A stretch of DNA of 64,000 bases, from NCBI GenBank assembly GCA_910577225.1, contig CAJTMV010000001.1:248001-312000 (forward strand), written 5' to 3'. The position numbers were made by a program, and so were the translations under genes. Shown piece after piece: positions 8,934 through 15,913 of this stretch. The notes below the pieces were generated by a model that searched no databases, had not been told where the DNA came from, and worked only from the letters and a program-made list of their open reading frames with translations. The number at the start of each line of letters is the position of its first letter. The stretch's first letter is position 1. The stretch comes from an uncultured Eubacterium sp. (GTDB taxonomy: Bacteria > Bacillota > Clostridia > Lachnospirales > Lachnospiraceae).

Positions 8934-9573
8934 CGATACTCTTCCCTTCTCTGCTGGCATTTTCAATAAACGTCGTATCCACATCCTGTTCGTATTTACG
9001 CATCTCTACCTGAATCGGCGTCGGATCATGCGTTACCTTTTTCTTTCCGATATGGTTGTAAAAGATCGTAATCCCGATCGGCATACCGATTGCATAAAAA
9101 ATCTCGATCTCGGTCACACCGTCTGATTTACTGCCTGTCACCTGCTCATAGAGCTGGGTAAACACTTCTCCTACTCCGACGTCGTTATTAAACGTCATAA
9201 TCGTAAATGCTGCGCCGAAAAAGATCACAACGCACAAAACAACGGTTTTTGCAATATCCAGTACTTTATTTTCAACAATACCGGCTTTACATTCTATAAT
9301 AAAGTCCGATTCGCCGATATTTTGTACCTCCAGGTCCGGGTAGTCCTCATGGATCTGCTGAATAATATTTAAAACTGAAAATACCTGGATGCGTATCTTT
9401 TTTTGTTTTGTCGTATCCTGTTCCTGAAACGTATGGATTTTCTTTTGTTTGAGCTGCCGCAGCACAGCTTCATTGGTGCATTCCATCGATGCGATATCCT
9501 GTAAATGCACCTGACAGCTGTCTACGACAACGTTCTGATCGATTTTTAAATAAAGCGTATCCGGCGCTGCCAT
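8923..9573 (-). CDS. spoVAA: Stage V sporulation protein AA
   Basis: A 216-aa protein with a soluble N-terminal domain of about 100 residues (LYLKIDQNVVVDSCQVHLQD) and two membrane segments in the C-terminal half (TVVLCVVIFFGAAFTIMTF and EIFYAIGMPIGITIFY). This is the SpoVAA layout, and the direct coupling to a SpoVAB homologue supports it. The start has AAGGAG about 8 nt upstream. Expected expression is in the forespore, but I could not identify a convincing SigG promoter in the 55-nt upstream gap. Confidence 0.87.
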   Translation of the reverse strand: MAAPDTLYLKIDQNVVVDSCQVHLQDIASMECTNEAVLRQLKQKKIHTFQEQDTTKQKKIRIQVFSVLNIIQQIHEDYPDLEVQNIGESDFIIECKAGIVENKVLDIAKTVVLCVVIFFGAAFTIMTFNNDVGVGEVFTQLYEQVTGSKSDGVTEIEIFYAIGMPIGITIFYNHIGKKKVTHDPTPIQVEMRKYEQDVDTTFIENASREGKSIDVV

Positions 9574-9628
9574 TATCGTTTACTCCTTTTTCGTATACTC
9601 ATAGCCTGATCATCTCTTTCAGACGTGA

Positions 9629-9916
9629 TTACGCCTGTCCGGATACTTCCTTTATTTTTCCGCGAACCTGACGATATGCATCCTTTGCCATATCTTCCGC
9701 CTCGTCGGATGCTTCTCTGACAACGCCGCCTGCATATGAAAATGCCTCTCTCGCCTGTCTGCCGGTTTCTGACAGCGCGTCGTCCATTTTATTTACGAAC
9801 GTACCTTTTTGAGGCGCTTCGTTTTTTTGATAAAACGTCATATAGTAGTATACGCCGCCTGCGACTGCGATTACTAAAACAACAACGAGACACATTCTGT
9901 AAATAAATCTGCTCAT
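9629..9916 (-). CDS. Small membrane-anchored hypothetical protein (95 aa)
   Basis: One N-terminal transmembrane anchor (YRMCLVVVLVIAVAGGVYYYM, residues about 6-26) is followed by a charged, probably helical domain (DDALSETGRQAREAF, then EAEDMAKDAYRQVRGKIKEV). The tail resembles the amphipathic repeats of stress or late-embryogenesis-like proteins, but this is only similarity of style. It ends 55 nt before spoVAA on the same strand and may be cotranscribed. AGAGAGG precedes the start. Function unknown. Confidence 0.6.
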   Translation of the reverse strand: MSRFIYRMCLVVVLVIAVAGGVYYYMTFYQKNEAPQKGTFVNKMDDALSETGRQAREAFSYAGGVVREASDEAEDMAKDAYRQVRGKIKEVSGQA

Positions 9917-10040
9917 CCAAATTACCTCTCTTTCTCACCAGCCGTGTGCAGCGCTTTCATCGTTTCTCTCCCATACACGCTGATTCCAACAGCTTTTATT
10001 TACAGATAGTATGTCCCATATTTTTTGAAATATTCGATCA

Positions 10041-11228
10041 CTATAAAAATGTTACGATCTGATCAAATATTGCGTGCGCCGCCGCCTCTTTGCTCATCTT
10101 CGGCAGCTCCCGTACCTGATCTTTTGTAATCATCGTAATAATGTTGGTATCTGTACCAAACCCCGCGCCCTCCATCCGCAGGTTATTCGCTACAATCATA
10201 TCCAGATGTTTCTTCTCCAGCTTCGCTCTTGAGTTTTCCAGCATATGTTCTGTTTCCATAGAAAATCCGCACAAAAACTGTCCGTTTTTCCGGGCGGACA
10301 TGCTCCCGAGTATATCTTTGGTTCGCTCCAGCTCCAGCATAACTGCAGCGTCTGATTTTTTGATTTTTTCCTCCGCGATATCTTTCGGCCGGTAATCTGC
10401 TACGGCAGCGGACATTACAACAATATCCTGCCTGTCGAAATGCGTGTCGACTGCTTCGTACATCTCCTGAGCAGTTGTCACCGGAATCATCCGCACACCT
10501 GCCGGAGCCGGCAGATGGACCGGACCGGAGACAAGCGTTACCTGCGCCCCGCGCCGGACTGCGTTTTTTGCAAGCGCGTATCCCATCTTGCCGGTAGAAT
10601 GATTGGAAATAAACCGCACCGGATCGATCGCTTCTGTCGTTGGCCCTGCCGTAATCAGTACTTTTTTGCCTGCCAGGTCTTTCGGACAGGCCGCTTCATA
10701 TAGCAGGTACTCCAGCAGCACGTCCGCCTCCGGCATTTTTCCTTTTCCGGTATCCCCACAGGCAAGAAAACCGCTGGCCGGCTCTACGATATGACAGCCA
10801 TAAGATCTCAATTTTTCAATATTCGACTGCGTGGCCGCATGTTCCAGCATATGCGTATTCATTGCCGGCACGATATATACAGGAGCCGTTACTGCCAGCA
10901 TGGTTGTAGATAACATATCATCCGCAATTCCATTTGCCAGCTTTGCAATCATATTTGCCGACGCCGGCGCAATCATTACGACATCCGCTTCCTGTGCCAT
11001 CGCGATATGCGCTACCTGATAACCGCTGTCGCGTGCAAATACATCGTCCACGACCCGATTGCCTGTCAGCGCCTCAAATACGACTGGCGAAATGATTTTC
11101 TGCGCGTTTTTTGTCATAATCACATGCACATCTGCGTGTAATTTTGCGAGCATGCTTGCCAGATTTGCCGTTTTGTAGGCTGCAATTCCCCCGGTAATGC
11201 CGAGCAGTATATGTTTTCCCGTAAGCAT
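10041..11228 (-). CDS. coaBC: Bifunctional phosphopantothenoylcysteine decarboxylase / phosphopantothenate--cysteine ligase
   Basis: A 395-aa cytoplasmic enzyme of coenzyme A synthesis. The N-terminal CoaC flavoprotein half carries GITGGIAAYK, the PAMNTHM motif and GFLACGDTGKGK with the catalytic Cys. The C-terminal CoaB half begins near residue 185 (KKVLITAGPTTEAIDPVRFI) and has SNHSTGKMGYALA and a Lys-rich segment. It adds cysteine to phosphopantothenate and decarboxylates the product to phosphopantetheine. The start is 15 nt after the hemerythrin gene behind GGGAGGG, so the two are likely cotranscribed. Full length, no oddities. Confidence 0.95.
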   Translation of the reverse strand: MLTGKHILLGITGGIAAYKTANLASMLAKLHADVHVIMTKNAQKIISPVVFEALTGNRVVDDVFARDSGYQVAHIAMAQEADVVMIAPASANMIAKLANGIADDMLSTTMLAVTAPVYIVPAMNTHMLEHAATQSNIEKLRSYGCHIVEPASGFLACGDTGKGKMPEADVLLEYLLYEAACPKDLAGKKVLITAGPTTEAIDPVRFISNHSTGKMGYALAKNAVRRGAQVTLVSGPVHLPAPAGVRMIPVTTAQEMYEAVDTHFDRQDIVVMSAAVADYRPKDIAEEKIKKSDAAVMLELERTKDILGSMSARKNGQFLCGFSMETEHMLENSRAKLEKKHLDMIVANNLRMEGAGFGTDTNIITMITKDQVRELPKMSKEAAAHAIFDQIVTFL

Positions 11229-11243
11229 CCGTGTCCCTCCCTG

Positions 11244-12068
11244 CTATTCGAGCGGAATCTTTTTATCCGTATAAAGAATATGGTTAATCAGCCATCCTAA
11301 TAAAAATTCAATCAGACTTTCCAGATATACTTTCGGATCTCCGTCCACCTTATCCATATCGATATTTTCCAGACGCGCGACAAACGATTCATGCGCTCTT
11401 TTCTGCGCCGGCAGTCCGTCGTACTGAATCCGCTCCATATAGTCTTCTTCATCTTTAAAGTGACGCTGCGTATATTCTTTCAGTTCCTGCAAAATATCCA
11501 TAATTTCATCATAACCGTTCCCATATGCAAAATCATGATGCAGATATTTATTCGCTTTATCCGTAATACGAAACAGCTCTTTATGCTCTTCATCTACAAA
11601 TGCAATTCCGGTGCGGTATTCATCCAGAAACTCACATGGATTTTCCCTGACCATCCACTCTTCCATCTTCGGCAGCTTGCCAATCATCGCGTCGCTGGAA
11701 ATAATATGATGGTACAGCCAGCGTGCAAGATATTCCATCAGCTCTTTGAGCAGTTGCTTTTGCTGTTCCATATCGTCGATATCCGTAAAACTCCATTCGC
11801 GGATTTTATCGCGAAAAATCATATGCTGGTTGCGCTGCAGAATCAGTTCCGGATCACAAATCTGCTCCATATAACTTTCCTCATGTGAAAAGTGCTGCTC
11901 TGCATAATTATCCAGCGTTTCGAGCAGATCTTTGATCGACGCATAGCGATCGCCGGAATAATGATTGCCGGCCAGCTGTATCCCCTCATTCATAATGTCA
12001 AACAGATATCTGTGCTGATCGTCTATTTCCGGTACTCCTATCATACAATCCTCTGTAAACTGAAACAT
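11244..12068 (-). CDS. Tandem double-domain hemerythrin-like protein
   Basis: The 274-aa protein contains two successive bacteriohemerythrin domains. Domain 1 shows His19 (DDQH), His59 and Glu63 (QHFSHEE), His82 (RNQH) and the HHIISSD motif (His121, Asp126). Domain 2 shows His162 (DEEH), His203 and Glu207 (RHFKDEE), His226 (KRAHESF) and HILYTD (His263, Asp268). All di-iron ligands therefore appear intact in both halves. Such domains bind oxygen reversibly, so storage, sensing or scavenging of O2 in an anaerobe is plausible. It precedes coaBC and has its own promoter at 12104-12133. Confidence 0.88.
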   Translation of the reverse strand: MFQFTEDCMIGVPEIDDQHRYLFDIMNEGIQLAGNHYSGDRYASIKDLLETLDNYAEQHFSHEESYMEQICDPELILQRNQHMIFRDKIREWSFTDIDDMEQQKQLLKELMEYLARWLYHHIISSDAMIGKLPKMEEWMVRENPCEFLDEYRTGIAFVDEEHKELFRITDKANKYLHHDFAYGNGYDEIMDILQELKEYTQRHFKDEEDYMERIQYDGLPAQKRAHESFVARLENIDMDKVDGDPKVYLESLIEFLLGWLINHILYTDKKIPLE

Positions 12069-12103
12069 TGTTTTTTCCTCCCTGTACTTCGTTCCTTTGC
12101 GCC

Positions 12104-12133
12104 ATTATAGCACAGTCACTTTCTTGTCTGCAA
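12104..12133 (-). promoter_or_regulatory. SigA-type promoter of the hemerythrin-coaBC unit
   Basis: Minus strand: -35 TTGCAG (12133-12128), 18-nt spacer, -10 TATAAT (12109-12104) preceded by TGC. It lies 35 nt upstream of the hemerythrin start. Confidence 0.68.
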
Positions 12134-12157
12134 ATTATTTTCAAAAATTGTTTTTAT

Positions 12158-12532
12158 CTAACTAAGCATTCCGCCTGCCATACCTGACAAAACGCATAAA
12201 ACAGCTGTCGTCAGCAAATGCACGATCTGCCCGTCCAGTCCCCGGTTGACCGCCAGATTCCCCAGCAGCAGCACTGCAAAATAAAACGCTCCCACGCACA
12301 ATCCCCAGAGATATTTTTTCTTTTTTTTCTTTTTGCCGATGAAAAATCCGCCTGCAAAACAGGATATAATATAAGTAGCGATAATCCCAATACTGACGGC
12401 TGCATCTGACAGCTCCAGCCGTCCCAGTAGCGCTGCCAGTATCACCAGAAGAAGTCCGGTAATGACATACATCGCAACCAGATCGATCAGAACCGGCATT
12501 GCACTGTTCGTTTTGTTTTCCATCTTATCCAT
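12158..12532 (-). CDS. Small membrane protein, TIGR04086-like
   Basis: A 124-aa protein with four hydrophobic helices in two pairs (LIDLVAMYVITGLLLVILAALL and IIATYIISCFAGGFFIG, a KKKKKKK loop, then GAFYFAVLLLGNLAV and LTTAVLCVLSGMAGGML). This pattern matches the TIGR04086 (YrzE-like) family of uncharacterised Firmicute membrane proteins. ATG 12532 is preferred to an ATG 21 nt upstream because GGAGGTG lies just before it. It stands alone between the hemerythrin promoter and the acetyltransferase. Function unknown. Confidence 0.75.
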   Translation of the reverse strand: MDKMENKTNSAMPVLIDLVAMYVITGLLLVILAALLGRLELSDAAVSIGIIATYIISCFAGGFFIGKKKKKKKYLWGLCVGAFYFAVLLLGNLAVNRGLDGQIVHLLTTAVLCVLSGMAGGMLS

Positions 12533-12618
12533 ATGATCCACCTCCATTTTCAAAGGTATGTCTCAGACCATTCCGTCCATCGTACATCCTTTGTCCTGAT
12601 TTATCATATGAACAGACG

Positions 12619-13569
12619 CTACAGAATATGAATATTATTCTTTCTGAAATGACGAAGCTCTCCAAAACTGACGTCCGTATCCGGCATCTCTGTAAATCCC
12701 AGTTTCCTGGCCAGACGAACAGACGCCCGGTTATCCGGATGGATAAAACAATGTATCTGCCTGACGCCCAGCTCCTCTCCGGCATATCGTATGACTGCCC
12801 GGCATACTTCGGTCGCATATCCTTTGTTCTGATACTCTTTTGCAATCACGTATCCGAGCTCCATAAACACCTCGTCTCCCACATCCCGATGCCCGATCCC
12901 TGCCCGTCCAATCAGCGCTCCGTTCTCCCTGTCCCGAACAATCCACATCCCGTATCCATAATAATAATACATATAATCGATATAATTTCTCGTATATTCT
13001 TCTTCCCTCGCCCGATCATACAGCGACTCCGTATAATCTGTAATACCCTCGCCCTGATACAGCTCAAACAGTTCATCCAGGTCTGTCATCGTAATCTCCC
13101 GCACGCATGTCCGCTCCGTATACAATATATTCCAGGGCAGCCGGTTTTTACGTTTACAGATCCGGTCAAAAAACTGCACTCCCGTTTCTTCAAATCCAAG
13201 CACCGCCATATCCGCAGCGCTGCATGTCCGACCTCCATCTTCCTCAAAAAAAACGACTGCCATTCCTTTTTTTGCATCTAATACACGCCGCTCTTTAAAC
13301 ACATACTCTGCCATCCGGTCATCATCCGTAATAAGCACCGCCTCCCATTCAAAAATTCCCGTCCTCTCCAGTTCCTGCAATATTTCTTCATACGCTTCCC
13401 AGCAGCTGCCTGTCGTCCGCACTCGTACCGGACGCACGTCAAAAAGCCTCATCTGCACTTCCAGTTCCGCAATATCCTCTTCCGCCAGATTCCGCACATG
13501 CCATACGATCGCACGAACCGTCAGCTGGGAACGGATCAGCTCCTGCTCTTTTGTCAGATTTTGCTGCAT
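12619..13569 (-). CDS. Two-domain protein with C-terminal GNAT acetyltransferase
   Basis: The product has 316 aa. Residues about 150-316 form a GNAT fold. The acetyl-CoA site is visible as GYVIAKEYQNKGYATE (a variant Q/R-x-x-G-x-A loop), followed by the IHCFIHPDNRASVRLARKLGF motif of RimJ/RimL-type enzymes. The N-terminal 130 residues contain a Rossmann-like or HAD-like segment (WEAVLITDDDRMAEYVF) that I cannot place. ATG 13569 is chosen for the GAGGTGA just upstream. The substrate is unknown. The gene has a likely promoter at 13623-13651, directly beside foldback element A. Confidence 0.82.
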   Translation of the reverse strand: MQQNLTKEQELIRSQLTVRAIVWHVRNLAEEDIAELEVQMRLFDVRPVRVRTTGSCWEAYEEILQELERTGIFEWEAVLITDDDRMAEYVFKERRVLDAKKGMAVVFFEEDGGRTCSAADMAVLGFEETGVQFFDRICKRKNRLPWNILYTERTCVREITMTDLDELFELYQGEGITDYTESLYDRAREEEYTRNYIDYMYYYYGYGMWIVRDRENGALIGRAGIGHRDVGDEVFMELGYVIAKEYQNKGYATEVCRAVIRYAGEELGVRQIHCFIHPDNRASVRLARKLGFTEMPDTDVSFGELRHFRKNNIHIL

Positions 13570-13622
13570 TTGCAAATCACCTCTATTCTCTGTCTGCATA
13601 TCATGGCATCCTATTGCAATAA

Positions 13623-13651
13623 AATATACAACATTTTTGTGTCAGAATCAA
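13623..13651 (-). promoter_or_regulatory. SigA-type promoter of the GNAT gene
   Basis: Minus strand: -35 TTGATT (13651-13646), 17-nt spacer, -10 TATATT (13628-13623). It lies 54 nt upstream of the acetyltransferase start. Confidence 0.55.
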
Positions 13652-13694
13652 TGTTATCGGTAAAGCAAATCAGAGATTGTGTTGTAGCTTTAGG

Positions 13695-13940
13695 TGGCTA
13701 CGCGGACGTGTGCGAGACAGCCGGCAGGGGGCCTGGAGCGGGCCGCGGGGGACTGAGCGGACAAGGGCAACGCTGCGGTGAACTAATCGCTAACTCCGAC
13801 TAAGACATTCGGCGTGTGAGCCTCATGCCTAAGTCTGCGTAAGCGCTGGATTTCACCTCCGCTAAAAGCGCCCTTCAAACGTCCTTTCAGTCCCCCGCGG
13901 CCCGCTCCAGGCCCCCTGCCGGCTGTCTCGCACACTGTTT
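13695..13940 (+). repeat. Foldback element A (conserved core in long inverted arms)
   Basis: A perfect 49-bp inverted repeat (left arm 13708-13756, right arm 13887-13935) encloses a 130-nt core. The core continues the hairpin with further pairs: GGAC/GTCC, AAGGGC/GCCCTT, CGCT/AGCG, GGTGAA/TTCACC, CGCTAAC/GTAAGCG (one mismatch), GACTAAGACA/TGCCTAAGTC and GGC/GCC. The outer left flank is TGGCTACGCGGAC and the right flank is CTGTTT; both recur at element B in the same relative orientation. GC content is visibly far higher than in the flanks. It could be a miniature mobile element or a structured RNA gene. No ORF of credible quality lies inside. Confidence 0.85.
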
Positions 13941-14013
13941 TATGGCTGGTTTTAAGCGAATAACATTTCGTTCTTTCATTAATGATCAACACATTTAGAT
14001 GCCATGAATTACA

Positions 14014-14128
14014 AACTGGCCCCTGCGTCTGAATAAGTGTTAAATTTCATCTCTGAAATAAACATCAGATTTCTAACTTGGCCACTGCGTCTGATAAGTA
14101 TTAAATTTTATCTCTGAAATAAACATCA
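14014..14128 (+). repeat. Two imperfect direct repeats between the foldback elements
   Basis: Two copies of about 54 nt (14014-14067 and 14075-14128) share the segments GCGTCTGA, TAAGT, TTAAATTT, ATCTCTGAAATAAACATCA. They differ by a few substitutions and one indel. They lie in AT-rich DNA between elements A and B. Only two copies exist, so this is not a CRISPR array. Confidence 0.75.
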
Positions 14129-14248
14129 CTTTCCTGTCCATTCAGAGTATTTCCCAGGAAAAATTCTCATCTGCCGACATCAGTATCTGGATATGTCAGA
14201 CCTTGCAAATTACAATAACTAAAAAATATACATTGAAAACTCTCCCGT

Positions 14249-14492
14249 AAACAGTGTCTGTGGCTGCCGGCAGGAACCCGGAACCGGCGGCAGGGGACTG
14301 GAAGGACGTCTGAGGGGCGCTCTTAGCGGAGGTGAAATCCAGCGCTTACGGAGACTTAGGCATGAGGCTCACACGCCGAATGTCTTAGTCGGAGTTAGCG
14401 ATTAGTTCACCGCAGCGTTGCCCCAGTCCGCGCAGTCCCCTGCCGCCGGTTCCGGGTTCCTGCCGGCAGCCACAGACACGTCCGCGCAGCCA
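14249..14492 (-). repeat. Foldback element B (inverted copy of element A)
   Basis: A perfect 47-bp inverted repeat (14254-14300 and 14433-14479) encloses a 132-nt core that, read on the minus strand, is nearly identical to the core of element A with only about seven differences. The arms share only part of their sequence with those of A, yet each arm is fully complementary to its partner. On the minus strand the left outer flank is TTGGCTGCGCGGAC and the right flank is CTGTTT, as in A. A and B therefore point toward each other across about 310 nt. Confidence 0.85.
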
Positions 14493-14573
14493 ATTCCCCC
14501 GACACTCCCAATGAATAAATACTCATTTTTCCACATTGCTTTAAAAAAATCATAATTCCCTCTTTACGATCCC

Positions 14574-14602
14574 TTTACAATCCATTAAAATAGAAGTAGA
14601 AT
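14574..14602 (+). promoter_or_regulatory. SigA-type promoter of the cyclophilin gene
   Basis: -35 TTTACA (14574-14579), 17-nt spacer, -10 TAGAAT (14597-14602), 54 nt before the start codon. Confidence 0.7.
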
Positions 14603-14655
14603 AGAGTAAGAATAAGCAGGAATCGAAACAGAATTAAAACAGAAGGAGAACAGAC

Positions 14656-15177
14656 ATGGCACAAAACCCAATTGTAACTATTGAAATGGAAAACGGCGAT
14701 ATTATGAAAGGCGAATTATATCCGGAAATCGCCCCAAATACAGTAAATAATTTTATCAGTCTGATTCAGAAAGATTTTTATAACGGTGTCATTTTTCACC
14801 GTGTCATCGAAGGTTTCATGCTTCAGGGCGGAGATCCTGAAGGTACGGGCATGGGCGGCCCGGACTATTCTATCAAAGGGGAATTTACGCAGAATGGTTT
14901 TGAAAATAACTTAAAACATGAAAAAGGCGTCCTGTCCATGGCACGTACAATGGCGCCTGATTCTGCCGGTTCCCAGTTCTTTATTATGCATAAAAATTCA
15001 CCGCACTTAGACGGTAGTTATGCAGCGTTTGGAAAGATTACAGAAGGTCTGGACATTATTGATAAAATTGCGTCCGTTCCTACAGACTCCAACGACCGCC
15101 CGATGGAAACGCAGCGAATGAAAAAAGTTACAGTAGAAACTTTTGGCATCGACTATCCGGCTCCGGAAACCTGCTGA
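14656..15177 (+). CDS. Peptidyl-prolyl cis-trans isomerase, cyclophilin type
   Basis: A 173-aa cytoplasmic cyclophilin with no signal peptide. It carries the active-site segments FHRVIEGFMLQGGDPEGTGMGG (Arg and Gln conserved) and SAGSQFFIMH. It catalyses isomerisation of X-Pro bonds during folding. AGAAGGAGA precedes ATG 14656. The cheC gene follows 40 nt later on the same strand, so the two probably share the upstream promoter and the terminator at 15871. The functional link between the two is unclear. Confidence 0.93.
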   Translation: MAQNPIVTIEMENGDIMKGELYPEIAPNTVNNFISLIQKDFYNGVIFHRVIEGFMLQGGDPEGTGMGGPDYSIKGEFTQNGFENNLKHEKGVLSMARTMAPDSAGSQFFIMHKNSPHLDGSYAAFGKITEGLDIIDKIASVPTDSNDRPMETQRMKKVTVETFGIDYPAPETC

Positions 15178-15217
15178 CAAAAACAGCGGCTGTCGCCGCA
15201 GACAAGAGGAGGAAGTT

Positions 15218-15847
15218 ATGGCTTATACAAAAATCGACGAGTTCAGTTCCATGCATCTGGATGTACTAAGAGAAATCGGCAACATCGGTTCCGGTCACGC
15301 AGCTACCGCACTTGCATCCCTGCTGAATACGGTTGTAGATATCGAAGTTCCGGTTATCAGCCTGATCAGCTATGCAAAAGTAGCCGATTATCTGGGTGGA
15401 AAAGACACGAAAGCGCTCGGTATGACAGTCGCACTGGAAGGCGATATCCGCGGCTGTATGCTGGAAGTCGTTCATCTGGATTTTGCAAAAAAACTAATTA
15501 ACACATTTTATCCAAAAGATATCGCGGATCTGACCAAGATCGACGATATGGATATTTCCGTTGTCCGTGAAATGAGTAATATTACGACTGCCGCATATGT
15601 AAACTCTATTGCGGCAATGACGCAGCTATATATCAATATTCAGCCGCCAGACAGCTATTGCGACAACGTCTCTTCGCTTGTCTCCATTCCGGCAGAAAAA
15701 TTATCCCGCAGCTACGATGAGCCGGTCTTGTATATCGACGAAAAACTGCACATCGGGGATACAGAAATGAACAGCGGACTGATTCTCGTTCTGGACTCAA
15801 CATCGATACAGATTTTGTTTAAAAAACTTGGGATGCCTTATTTATAA
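15218..15847 (+). CDS. cheC: Chemotaxis protein CheC (CheY-P phosphatase family)
   Basis: A 209-aa protein with the duplicated CheC/CheX phosphatase signature: LREIGNIGSGHAATALASLL near residue 18 and VREMSNITTAAYVNSIAAM near residue 118. The E-x-x-N pairs of both sites (EIGN and EMSN) are present. Family members remove phosphate from CheY-P and bind CheD. No cheD lies beside it, but a chemoreceptor gene ends just downstream, convergently. ATG 15218 follows AGAGGAGGAAG; the frame is open further upstream but overlaps the cyclophilin gene. Confidence 0.88.
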   Translation: MAYTKIDEFSSMHLDVLREIGNIGSGHAATALASLLNTVVDIEVPVISLISYAKVADYLGGKDTKALGMTVALEGDIRGCMLEVVHLDFAKKLINTFYPKDIADLTKIDDMDISVVREMSNITTAAYVNSIAAMTQLYINIQPPDSYCDNVSSLVSIPAEKLSRSYDEPVLYIDEKLHIGDTEMNSGLILVLDSTSIQILFKKLGMPYL

Positions 15848-15870
15848 ACAGATATCAGACCAGACTCTAA

Positions 15871-15908
15871 AAGGTGCATCAGAAGGATTTCCTTTGATGC
15901 ACCTTTTT
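15871..15908 (+). terminator. Bidirectional terminator between cheC and the chemoreceptor gene
   Basis: AAGGTGCATCA and TGATGCACCTT form an 11-bp stem followed by T on the plus strand; the minus strand also has TTTT after the stem. It separates two convergent genes. Confidence 0.88.
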
Positions 15909-15913
15909 ATGAT

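Noticed and set aside
12499..13281. 260-codon plus-strand frame opposite the GNAT gene
   Set aside because: Shadow of the acetyltransferase on the other strand; Pro/His/Ile-rich composition and no ribosome site.
13783..13992. Frame inside foldback element A
   Set aside because: It runs through the inverted arm and core, so its residues only mirror the repeat; no ribosome site.
14014..14128. Possible CRISPR array
   Set aside because: Only two imperfect copies with no regular spacer and no cas genes nearby.
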